A stretch of DNA of 29,727 nucleotides from DASQHW01 sp038209365 (GTDB lineage Bacteria; Actinomycetota; Acidimicrobiia; IMCC26256; PALSA-610): NCBI GenBank assembly GCA_038209365.1, contig JBBQXS010000052.1:1-29727 (forward strand), given 5' to 3'. Below, piece by piece: positions 7,203 to 14,316 of the stretch. The notes beneath the pieces are model-generated. The model saw only the letters and a program-made list of their open reading frames with translations, searched no databases and was not told where the DNA came from. Within the stretch, counting starts at the first letter, position 1. The number at the start of each line of letters is the position of its first letter. The translations under genes and the position numbers were made by a program.

Positions 7203-8428
7203 AGAAGATGCTCCAGATCACCCTGGGCATTCTCACGGCAATCGGCGGCTTCGTCGACATCGGCGACCTCGTGGCGAATGCCGCGGTCGGTGCCCGCTTC
7301 CGCCTGGGCCTCGCGTGGGTGGTGCTCGTCGGGGTCGTGGGCATCATCGTGTACGCGGAGATGGCCGGGCGCGTGGCCGCGATCTCCGGCCGGCCCGTGT
7401 TCAGTCTCGTTCGTGAGCGGCTCGGCCCGGGTTTCGGCCTCGCGAATCTCGTCGCGTCGTTGTTCATCAACTTCTTGACGCTCTCCGCAGAGATCGCAGG
7501 AGTCGCGATCGCGCTCGCGATGGTGGCGAGCGTGCACTACATCCTGCTGGTGCCCTTCACGGCCGTCCTGATCTGGATCGTCGTGTGGCGCCTTCCGTTC
7601 GAACGCATGGAGCAGGTGTTCGGTCTCGGCGGGCTGGCGTTGCTCGCATTCATGTTCGCGCTCGTGCAGTTCGGGCCGGACTGGGGGAACGTGATCCACC
7701 AGGCGACGCACCCGTCGATCGCCAAGGAGGAGAACATCTTTACGTATGCGTACTTCGGCATCGCGTTGTTCGGTGCTGCCATGACGCCGTACGAGGTGTT
7801 CTTCTTCTCCTCCGGTGCGGTCGAGGAACGCTGGACGCGCAAGGACCTTGCACTCAATCGCGCCAACGTGTACGTGGGTTTTCCGCTCGGGGGCGCGCTG
7901 TCACTGTCGATCATGGCGATCGCGTCCCTTGTGCTGGCGCCCATGCACATCGGTGTCGACACACTGCCGCAGGTCGCGTTGCCGGTCGCGGTGGTGTCCG
8001 GAAAGATCGCTCTCGCCTGCGCGATTCTCGGCATCTTCGCCGCGACGTTCGGTGCCGCGCTCGAGACGGGCCTCTCGGCGGGATATTGCCTGGGTCAATA
8101 CTTCGGCTGGCAGTGGGGCAAGTACGTGCGACCTCGTGAGGCCGCCCGTTTCCATGTCGTGGTGATCGTCATGGTCCTGCTGGGCGTGCTCGTGATCATG
8201 ACCGGCGTCGACCCGGTGAAGGTCACCGAGTACTCGATTGTGTTGTCGGCGGCGGCTCTCCCCCTCACCTACTTCCCGATCCTCGTCGTGAGCAACGACC
8301 CCGACTACATGGGGGACAAGACGAACGGGCCGGTCTTGAACTTCATCGCGACGCTGTATCTCGGTCTGATCGTGATCATCGCGTTGGCGACGATCCCACT
8401 CATGATCATCACCAAGGCGGGAGCATGA
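7199..8428 (+). CDS. Nramp-related membrane transporter with atypical metal-site motifs
   Basis: A 409-residue polytopic membrane protein with about eleven hydrophobic segments, starting MKKMLQITLGILTAIGGFVD. Overall pattern and length fit the Nramp (MntH/SLC11) family of proton-coupled metal transporters. The usual TM1 DPGN is replaced by DIGD (residues 20-23), keeping only the first Asp. In TM6 the canonical MPH is replaced by TPY (196-198), so the metal-binding Met and the His are absent. This places it among divergent Nramp-related proteins, and the substrate may not be Mn or Fe. ATG at 7199 overlaps the previous stop, and its own stop overlaps the next start. Transport of a hard cation such as Mg is a possibility, not shown. 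Confidence 0.82.
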   Translation: MKKMLQITLGILTAIGGFVDIGDLVANAAVGARFRLGLAWVVLVGVVGIIVYAEMAGRVAAISGRPVFSLVRERLGPGFGLANLVASLFINFLTLSAEIAGVAIALAMVASVHYILLVPFTAVLIWIVVWRLPFERMEQVFGLGGLALLAFMFALVQFGPDWGNVIHQATHPSIAKEENIFTYAYFGIALFGAAMTPYEVFFFSSGAVEERWTRKDLALNRANVYVGFPLGGALSLSIMAIASLVLAPMHIGVDTLPQVALPVAVVSGKIALACAILGIFAATFGAALETGLSAGYCLGQYFGWQWGKYVRPREAARFHVVVIVMVLLGVLVIMTGVDPVKVTEYSIVLSAAALPLTYFPILVVSNDPDYMGDKTNGPVLNFIATLYLGLIVIIALATIPLMIITKAGA

Positions 8429-8823
8429 CCGAAGGCCGTCGCGTCTGGGCCGGCCTGCAACTCCTCGACCGGCAGCTGATCGCGCACGAGGAGAGGCTCG
8501 CGGGCTGTATCGACGACCTCGAGCTCATTGCGAGCGACGATGGCGACCAGTTGCATGTCACGGCGATCCTGTCGGGCCCCGGCGCGCTGGCGTACCGGCT
8601 CGGTCGCCGCCGTTTCGGTCGCTGGCTGCGGCGGGTGCACGCGTGTGCATCCCCAACCGGCGACAGGGACTCGACCCGCATCCCGTTCAACGTGGTGACC
8701 GACATCGGATCCGACGTCAAGCTCGGGCTCGACGCGGAAGAGACCGGCAGCGCGTCGGCCGAGCGGTGGACGCGTGACCACGTCATCAGTCACATCCCGG
8801 GGAGCGGTCATGCACCTGAGTGA
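8425..8823 (+). CDS. PRC-barrel-like protein downstream of Nramp-related transporter
   Basis: A 132-residue soluble protein. The segment LQLLDRQLIAHEERLAGCIDDLELI (residues 10-34; note the D-R-Q-L and G-x-I-D-D-L pattern) resembles the two-strand start of a PRC-barrel, and a LG...FGRWL segment follows. The C-terminus DRWT-like RDHVISHIPGSG may be a tail. It overlaps the transporter stop by 4 bp (ATGA), and the next gene starts inside its 3' end. A regulatory or adaptor role for the transporter is a guess from context. Confidence 0.65.
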   Translation: MTEGRRVWAGLQLLDRQLIAHEERLAGCIDDLELIASDDGDQLHVTAILSGPGALAYRLGRRRFGRWLRRVHACASPTGDRDSTRIPFNVVTDIGSDVKLGLDAEETGSASAERWTRDHVISHIPGSGHAPE

Positions 8824-9145
8824 CCTGCTGCACTCGCAAGTTCTCGGCGCCGACGGAGCGTCGCTCGGTTCGGTCGACGATGTGCGACTGGTGCAGGACG
8901 GCCCGTTGCTCTTGCCGTTCGGCGCGGCCTTTCGCGTCGAGGGTCTCATGGTTGGTCACCGCAGCGTGGGAACGCGCCTTGGCTATGTGCGGCGCGGCGT
9001 GAGAGGCCCATGGTTGCTGCGGATCATCTTCGCCGCGCTCGAGCGCCGGGCTCGATACGTGCCGTGGGACGACGTCGTGGCGTGGGACGGGCGCACCGTG
9101 CGTGTCGGCAAGCGTCGCGACGAGCTCGGCGTCGTCGTGCCGTAG
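8810..9145 (+). CDS. PRC-barrel domain protein
   Basis: A 111-residue protein starting MHLSDLLHSQVLGADG. It has the PRC-barrel pattern of a first strand, then SLGSVDDVRLVQDGP, then VEGLMVG, and a later YVPWDDVVAWDGRTVRVG. PRC-barrels occur in RNA maturation factors and as small regulatory modules. Start choice: ATG at 8810 has GGAGCGG close upstream and overlaps the previous gene by 14 bp. It is the last gene of the Nramp-related operon. Function is unknown beyond the fold. Confidence 0.72.
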   Translation: MHLSDLLHSQVLGADGASLGSVDDVRLVQDGPLLLPFGAAFRVEGLMVGHRSVGTRLGYVRRGVRGPWLLRIIFAALERRARYVPWDDVVAWDGRTVRVGKRRDELGVVVP

Positions 9146-9160
9146 GCGTCGCCTGCTGAG

Positions 9161-9397
9161 CTATGGGGCGCGGTGACCGGTGCGCGGCGTTGAATTACGA
9201 CACCTGATCGCCTCGCGCATGACCGAGACTGCGAGCAGCAGAGCGACCGCGAGGGGAACGAGCCACCACCAGTCGAAGCCATGGTGTGCGGCGATGAACA
9301 CCGCGGCGACGGTGGCGACGACCCCAACGGCGATCCGCCAGTCGTCACCGATGATGAAGTCGTACCAGAACTTGCCGAATTGCCCGAGCCATGTCAT
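9161..9397 (-). CDS. small two-pass membrane protein
   Basis: A 78-residue protein starting MTWLGQFGKFWYDFIIGDDW, with two hydrophobic segments (about residues 21-38 and 43-61, the second containing WWWLVPLAVALLLAVS) and a basic tail. Its ATG overlaps the stop of the upstream ExxE membrane protein (ATGA), so they form an operon. This arrangement resembles many small Trp-rich actinobacterial membrane proteins without assigned function. Confidence 0.65.
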   Translation of the reverse strand: MTWLGQFGKFWYDFIIGDDWRIAVGVVATVAAVFIAAHHGFDWWWLVPLAVALLLAVSVMREAIRCRNSTPRTGHRAP

Positions 9398-10134
9398 GAG
9401 GTCGCTACCTCCGGGACGACTTGCGCTCTGCGCGCGAGCGCGACGAGCCCGAACGCAACGATGACGACGAACGCGATCACTCCGAGGATGGACGCGTCAG
9501 CGCCCGGCCAGGCGACCCCGGCGCCTTCTGCGCTCCAGAAGATCCCGAACGAGGTGAGCATTATTCCGACACCGAACTTCAACGTGTTCTCGGGAACACG
9601 CGTCAGCGGCGCATGCACGATGGTCCCGACGGTCAGAACGACGATCAACGCGGCGAGTGCACCGAGCGCGGCCAACCCGACGTTGCGTTGAGTTCCGCCG
9701 AAGGTCACGACGATGAATGCAACCTCGAGACCCTCGAGGAACACGCCCTTGAAGGCGACGGTGAACGCGTACCAATCGTGGGCGGCTCGTCCATCGTTTG
9801 CACGAAGGAGTGCCACCTCGGCTTCGTAGATCGCTTCCTCGTCGTGCAGCGCCTTCAAACCGCTCGCCCGCAGGACGGCTTTGCGGAGCCACTGCAGTCC
9901 GAACACCAGCAAGATCGTGCCCACGACAAGGCGCAGCGAGTCGATCGGCAGATGCGCCAACGCGGGGCCGAGGGCAGCGACGATGAGGATCAGGCCGCCG
10001 AGTGCCGCGGCGACGCCCCATCCGGCCGACCGCCAGCCGCGCGTCACCGCCACCGCGAGCACGATCGTGAGCGCCTCCACCATTTCGACCGCACAAGCCA
10101 AGAAGGCGGCAAGGACCAAGAGCACGCTGTGCAT
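9394..10134 (-). CDS. polytopic membrane protein with two ExxE motifs (COG4280/FTR1-like)
   Basis: A 246-residue protein with about seven membrane segments. Two helices carry acidic pairs, E17/E20 in AVEMVEALTIV and E134/E137 in VFLEGLEVAFIV, spaced as in the ExxE repeats of FTR1-type iron permeases and related cation transporters. The protein has the two-half arrangement of that group but lacks the usual Arg before the first Glu. Ion transport is therefore likely and the ion is unknown. ATG at 10134 has GAGGGG upstream. It is divergent from an RpiR-type regulator across a perfect palindrome, so it is a plausible target of that regulator. COG membership is recalled, not tested. Confidence 0.65.
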   Translation of the reverse strand: MHSVLLVLAAFLACAVEMVEALTIVLAVAVTRGWRSAGWGVAAALGGLILIVAALGPALAHLPIDSLRLVVGTILLVFGLQWLRKAVLRASGLKALHDEEAIYEAEVALLRANDGRAAHDWYAFTVAFKGVFLEGLEVAFIVVTFGGTQRNVGLAALGALAALIVVLTVGTIVHAPLTRVPENTLKFGVGIMLTSFGIFWSAEGAGVAWPGADASILGVIAFVVIVAFGLVALARRAQVVPEVATS

Positions 10135-10181
10135 CGCAACCCCTCGGATGGCCGGAGTTCGTCGTCAGGCTTCCGCCTTCA

Positions 10182-10195
10182 GTAGTGTACACTAC
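10182..10195. promoter_or_regulatory. 14-bp palindrome: divergent -10 elements and possible RpiR operator
   Basis: GTAGTGTACACTAC is a perfect inverted repeat. On the plus strand it contains TACACT ending 6 bases before the ATG at 10200, fitting a leaderless mRNA for the regulator. On the minus strand the same TACACT could start the membrane-protein operon, whose ATG at 10134 has a Shine-Dalgarno. Because RpiR-type regulators bind palindromes and the site covers both -10 regions, it may also be the operator for autorepression. Confidence 0.55.
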
Positions 10196-10199
10196 CGCT

Positions 10200-11084
10200 A
10201 TGAAAGCTGCGGTAGCAAGTGCTACGGAGACATTTGCGGCGCGTATCGCGGCGCGTCGCGACGGGCTCGCACCGGCGGAACAACGTGTCGCGCAGTCGTT
10301 GCTCGACCTCGGCCCCGAAGCGACGCTGCTCTCCGCCGCTGCACTCGCCGAACAGCTCGGCACGAGCGATGCCACCGTCGTGCGCACCGCGAAGTCGCTG
10401 GGATACAGCGGCCTCGCCGAGTTGCGAAGAGCACTCGCGGCCTATGGCGACAACCCGCCCCTCGGTGAGCGACTACGCCGCACACTCGGACAGACACCCG
10501 GCGACCAACTCTTCAACTCGGCCATCCGCAATCATCTGGCGGCGATCGAGACCTTGACCCACAACGTCTCGCCGCAGACTTTCCAAGACGCGGTCGCGAT
10601 CCTCGCCGGCCGCGACAGAGTGGTCTGGCGCGGCGTCGGGCCTTCCGCGCACCTCGCCGCGTACGGACAACTCATCACCCAGCGGATCGGAAAGGCCAGC
10701 AGCGCCCTCGTACACACCGGGACGTCGTTCGCCGATGAGCTCCTCACGCTCGCACCCACGGATGCCATCGTCGTCTTCGCCTACGGTCGACTCCAATCAC
10801 ACGTCCGCGTACTGCTCGAGCACGCCGAAACGCTCGCGATTCCCGTCGTCCTCATCACCGACATCCTGGGACGCAAACTCGGCGCCGCGGTGAACACGAC
10901 GCTCCAGTGCGGTCGCGGAGCCCCCGGTCTCTTCGCGAGCCACGCCACCACACTCGTCGTCGTCGAAGCCCTCGTTCTCGCCATCGCCGCCACCCGGCAA
11001 GCCGAATCGGAAGCCAGTCTCACGAGGCTCAACGAGCTACGCGCCGCGCTCGCGGGACGACGGATCGACGTCGACACCCCATGA
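10200..11084 (+). CDS. MurR/RpiR-family transcriptional regulator (HTH + SIS)
   Basis: A 294-residue regulator. Residues about 1-80 form the HTH_6 domain (LAPAEQRVAQSLLDLG, then AAALAEQLGTSDATVVRTAK with the recognition helix, then LGYSGLAELRRAL). Residues about 110-250 form a SIS sugar-phosphate-binding domain (GRDRVVWRGVGPSAHLA, then APTDAIVVFAYGR, then IPVVLITD). Family members usually sense sugar phosphates. ATG at 10200 is preferred over GTG at 10185, which lies inside the palindrome; the former gives a leaderless start with the TACACT -10. No sugar-catabolic gene is adjacent; the divergent ExxE membrane protein is the only obvious target. Confidence 0.9.
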   Translation: MKAAVASATETFAARIAARRDGLAPAEQRVAQSLLDLGPEATLLSAAALAEQLGTSDATVVRTAKSLGYSGLAELRRALAAYGDNPPLGERLRRTLGQTPGDQLFNSAIRNHLAAIETLTHNVSPQTFQDAVAILAGRDRVVWRGVGPSAHLAAYGQLITQRIGKASSALVHTGTSFADELLTLAPTDAIVVFAYGRLQSHVRVLLEHAETLAIPVVLITDILGRKLGAAVNTTLQCGRGAPGLFASHATTLVVVEALVLAIAATRQAESEASLTRLNELRAALAGRRIDVDTP

Positions 11085-11389
11085 TGCTCGGATCTCGCCG
11101 AACCCTCTCCCACGGCTTCCCGGCGAGGCACAAGGCAACGTTGCAGGATGCAACGGTCAGTAGACCGGCCGCTACGCGCGCCACTCTTCGCTCAGCTTGT
11201 GTGAACGGGAGTCGATGAGAGAGCAGGGTGCCCACATCCCACCCTTGCTTGTCTGGGCGATGTGACCCGTTCGATGGGCACATCCGCGCAGGCTGGGTCA
11301 ACAGATCGTGACGTACACGGGGCGATCTCCCCATGCGGCGGCGGTGCTGCTGGAGGTGATGCTTCGCTTCGGACGAAACGAGCTGGCTG
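11085..11389. other. 305-bp intergenic region upstream of the surface/c-di-GMP operon
   Basis: No convincing gene or known riboswitch is seen; I looked for the GEMM c-di-GMP motifs and did not find them. The stretch 11225-11300 holds several overlapping complementary segments: AGGGTG (11225-11230) with CACCCT (11240-11245); GTGCCCA (11228-11234) with TGGGCAC (11275-11281); CACATC (11233-11238) with GATGTG (11259-11264); and TGACCC (11263-11268) with GGGTCA (11295-11300). Some of these exclude one another. It probably contains the promoter and 5' leader of the operon starting at 11390. Confidence 0.45.
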
Positions 11390-12694
11390 ATGATGACCTA
11401 CGGGTTCGCCCGCAGAGTAGGCGTGACCGTCATCGCGACGATGTGCTTCGGGGCGGCGACGTGGGTCGTCGGATCAGCGGCAAATGCGGCCAACCCGGAC
11501 GCCATTCCGATGGGCACCGCGGCAAACTATGCAGTCCTCGGCGCTTCGACAGTCACGAATACCGGCAACAGCGTCCTCGACGGCAGCGTCGGTCTCTCGC
11601 CGGGACCCTCGATCGTCGGGTTTCCGCCCGGAGTCGTGATACCTCCCGCGACGGTAGGCCCTGAAAACGATGCCGCCGCGCAGCAGGCGCACAGCGACCT
11701 CGCCGACGCGTACACGGAAGCCGTCAGCCGGCCCGTTGACACCGTCATCGATCCACCCGATCTCGGTACCACCCCTCCGCTGCCCGCAGGCGTGTACAGC
11801 GGACCCGCGGGCGCAGCACTCACGCTCACCGGATCATTGGTCCTCGACGGCAACAACGATTCCAATTCGGTATTCATTTTCAAGACGGATACGACGCTCA
11901 CCACCGCATCAGACAGCATCGTGACGCTGATCAACGGCGCCCAGGAGTGCAACGTCTTTTGGCAAATCGGCACGTCGGCCACGCTCGGTACCGGCACCGA
12001 GTTCGTAGGAAACATCCTTGCAAAGACCTCCATCACCGCGACCACCGGCGTGATCGTTCACGGACGCGCGCTCGCCAGAGACGCCGCCGTCACGCTGGAC
12101 ACGAATAGGTTCACCACGCCGACGTGCGCGCTCGACGTTCCCACGACCACAAGCGATCCGACAACGTCTGTTCCGGCAGTGACGACCACGCTGCCCGCGA
12201 CGACCACGACGGCACCGATCACCACCACGACCAATCCCGCAGTGACGACGACGGTTCCCGCAGTGACGACGACGGTTCCGGCAGTGACGACGACGGTTCC
12301 GGCAGTGACGACGACGGTTCCCGCAGTGACGACGACGGTTCCCGCAGTGACGACGACGGTTCCCGTAGTGACGACGACGAGCGCCACGTCCGACCCCACG
12401 ACGACGACGAGCAGCAGCCCCACGCCGGCCACCGATCCGACGTCGAGCACCACCGACGCCGGAGCGACATCGACCACGACCGCGGCCGCGACATCGCCCG
12501 GCACCGCACCGGGCGCGCCAACCGCGACGACAGCGCCACTTGTCTCGGCAGCAGCCAAGGTGGCCGCACTCGCCCGGAGCGGCTCTGACAATCGTGCCCC
12601 ATTGCTCGGTGCAGTGACGGTCGTCGTCGGGCTATTTCTGACCGTCGTATCGAGCCGGCGCCGCCGCGACCGACGCGAACTGACCAAGCGGTGA
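11390..12694 (+). CDS. secreted DUF3494 ice-binding-type protein with Thr/Pro stalk and cell-wall anchor
   Basis: A 434-residue exported protein. A signal peptide ends near residue 34 (SAANA then ANP). Residues about 40-245 match DUF3494, the ice-binding/antifreeze-like beta-solenoid family: NYAVLGASTVTNTGNSVLDG, then AQQAHSDLADAY, then PAGVYSG, FIFKTDTTLTTA, CNVFWQIG, and TGVIVHGRALARDAAVTLDTN. A Thr/Ser/Pro-rich stalk (about 250-385) follows, with seven PAVTTTV-type repeats. The C-terminus has LARSG (394-398), a hydrophobic segment and RRRR, resembling a class E sortase signal (LAxTG with Ser for Thr). The protein is thus displayed on the cell surface; ice binding is a family inference and other adhesion roles are possible. 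Its stop overlaps the kinase start (GTGA). Confidence 0.9.
   Translation: MMTYGFARRVGVTVIATMCFGAATWVVGSAANAANPDAIPMGTAANYAVLGASTVTNTGNSVLDGSVGLSPGPSIVGFPPGVVIPPATVGPENDAAAQQAHSDLADAYTEAVSRPVDTVIDPPDLGTTPPLPAGVYSGPAGAALTLTGSLVLDGNNDSNSVFIFKTDTTLTTASDSIVTLINGAQECNVFWQIGTSATLGTGTEFVGNILAKTSITATTGVIVHGRALARDAAVTLDTNRFTTPTCALDVPTTTSDPTTSVPAVTTTLPATTTTAPITTTTNPAVTTTVPAVTTTVPAVTTTVPAVTTTVPAVTTTVPAVTTTVPVVTTTSATSDPTTTTSSSPTPATDPTSSTTDAGATSTTTAAATSPGTAPGAPTATTAPLVSAAAKVAALARSGSDNRAPLLGAVTVVVGLFLTVVSSRRRRDRRELTKR
12236..12382 (+). repeat. seven 21-bp in-frame repeats coding PAVTTTV in the stalk
   Basis: Units start every 21 bp from 12236 and are nearly identical; variation is mainly at one third-codon C/G position, and the last unit reads PVVTTTS. 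The repeat encodes an extended Thr-rich spacer. The near identity implies recent expansion by slippage, so copy number may vary between strains. Confidence 0.93.
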
Positions 12695-14316
12695 GGCGCA
12701 AGTTCTCCGCGGTGGCGCTCGCGCCATCTGACGAGTTGGAGGCCACGTCGCGCTTGGCCGCGATTGTCGAGTCGTCCGCCGACGCGATGATCGGGAAGAC
12801 ACTCGACGGCGTGATTACCAGTTGGAACTCGGGTGCAGAGCGAATGTACGGCTACGCGGCGGAGGAAATCATCGGCCGCAACATTTCTGTGCTTGTCCCG
12901 TTGGACCGGCCCAACGAGTTGCCCGCGATGTTGCAGCGCGTCGCCAGCGGCGAACGAGTTGAGCACTATGAAACGGAGCGCATTCGCAAGAACGGCGCCG
13001 TCCTGGACGTGTCGGTGACGATCTCACCAATCCGTGACCGAGCCCGCGCGATCGTCGGCGCTTCGACAGTCACACGAGACATCACCGACCGCAAGCGAGC
13101 CGAAGCCGTCCTTCGCGATCTGGAGGAACGCCTTCACCAGGCCAAGCGGCTGGAGAGCGTGGGGCAGCTCGCGGGCGGGATCGCCCATGACTTCAACAAT
13201 CTGCTGGCCGGGATCATGAACTACTGCACTCTTGTTTCGGACGGTCTCGAGGAGCTGACCGGCCGCCGCGGGCTCGACGGGGACGAAACCGTTGTCACCC
13301 TCAACCAGGACGTTGCCGAAATCGTCGACGTATGCATTCGAGCCGCGCGGCTGACTGATCAGCTGTTGGTCTTCAGTCGTCGCGACGTGATCACGCCCGA
13401 GATCTTGGACCTCAACGCGATCGTGCTCGATCTGGAGAATCTGTTGCGCCGGACCATCGGCGAGTCCGTCCACCTGGAGACAGAGCTCGCGCAGGACCTG
13501 CCCCGCACTACCGGTGACCAGGGACAGATCGAACAAATCCTGATGAACCTGGCCGTCAATGCAAGAGATGCGATGACCGCTGGCGGCACGCTGCGAATCG
13601 AGACCGCAAGCTACGAAGCCGGCGACGACGACGTCCTTCAACACGGCATCAGCCGCGGAGAGTACGTACGCCTCTCGGTCTCCGATACCGGTTGCGGCAC
13701 GCCCGAACACGTCGCGGCCCGAGCCTTCGAGCCCTTCTTCACGACAAAGGCCAAGGGTGAGGGCACCGGGTTGGGCCTGGCGACCGTGTACGGCATCGCG
13801 ACCCAGGCCGGCGGAAGCGTCGTCATCTCCTCGCGACCTGCACACGGCACGAACGTCGAAGTCATCCTGCCGGCCACACGCGGCACGCCTGCCGCCAGAC
13901 CGGACGCGTCGCTCCGAGGGCCGCTTGCTTCGCGCGGACAGCTCATCCTGTTGGTGGAGGACGAAGAGATGGTGCGCGAACCGACCCGGCGCATACTCAT
14001 CGCTTCCGGCTACGCGGTCCTGGCCGCCTCGAGCGCGGAAGAGGCGGTCCGCATCGCAGGCGAGCACGTCGGCGAAATCGAACTCCTGCTGACTGACATC
14101 GTGATGCCCGGCCGGTCAGGGAAAGATCTCGCCGCCGACCTGAGCCGAATGAGCCCGCGGTCGAAGGTCCTGTACATGAGTGGCTACGCCTCCGACGTGA
14201 TCGGTCTCCGCGCGGTCTCCGGACCGGGACTGAACCTCATTGAGAAGCCCTTCGCATCCAACGATCTCCTGCAAAGAGTGCACGCAGTTCTCAACGGCCG
14301 AGAGCGCAGTCGCTGA
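12691..14316 (+). CDS. soluble PAS-containing hybrid histidine kinase with receiver domain
   Basis: A 541-residue cytoplasmic hybrid kinase with no membrane segment. PAS domain: about residues 20-135 (RLAAIVESSADAMIGKTLDG, SWNSGAERMYGY, ending TVTRDITDRKRAE). HisKA: AGGIAHDFNNLL with phospho-acceptor H166. HATPase: N box NLAVNARDA (286-294), G1 DTGCG (332-336), FEPFFTTK and GTGLGLATVYG. REC: about 417-537, with the acidic pair in LVEDEE, phospho-acceptor D469 in LLLTDIVMPG and K519. The start is GTG at 12691, overlapping the stop of the DUF3494 gene; the next gene begins in the last base of its stop. It likely passes phosphate to the receivers of the following HD-GYP protein; the PAS ligand is unknown. 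Confidence 0.93.
   Translation: MRRKFSAVALAPSDELEATSRLAAIVESSADAMIGKTLDGVITSWNSGAERMYGYAAEEIIGRNISVLVPLDRPNELPAMLQRVASGERVEHYETERIRKNGAVLDVSVTISPIRDRARAIVGASTVTRDITDRKRAEAVLRDLEERLHQAKRLESVGQLAGGIAHDFNNLLAGIMNYCTLVSDGLEELTGRRGLDGDETVVTLNQDVAEIVDVCIRAARLTDQLLVFSRRDVITPEILDLNAIVLDLENLLRRTIGESVHLETELAQDLPRTTGDQGQIEQILMNLAVNARDAMTAGGTLRIETASYEAGDDDVLQHGISRGEYVRLSVSDTGCGTPEHVAARAFEPFFTTKAKGEGTGLGLATVYGIATQAGGSVVISSRPAHGTNVEVILPATRGTPAARPDASLRGPLASRGQLILLVEDEEMVREPTRRILIASGYAVLAASSAEEAVRIAGEHVGEIELLLTDIVMPGRSGKDLAADLSRMSPRSKVLYMSGYASDVIGLRAVSGPGLNLIEKPFASNDLLQRVHAVLNGRERSR

Noticed and set aside
11085..11389. GEMM-type c-di-GMP riboswitch before the c-di-GMP operon
   Set aside because: The conserved GGCAAACC and tetraloop-receptor elements of class I are absent and no class II pseudoknot pattern was recognised.
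12236..12382. CRISPR or intergenic tandem repeat
   Set aside because: The 21-bp units are in frame inside a coding gene and encode a Thr/Pro stalk.
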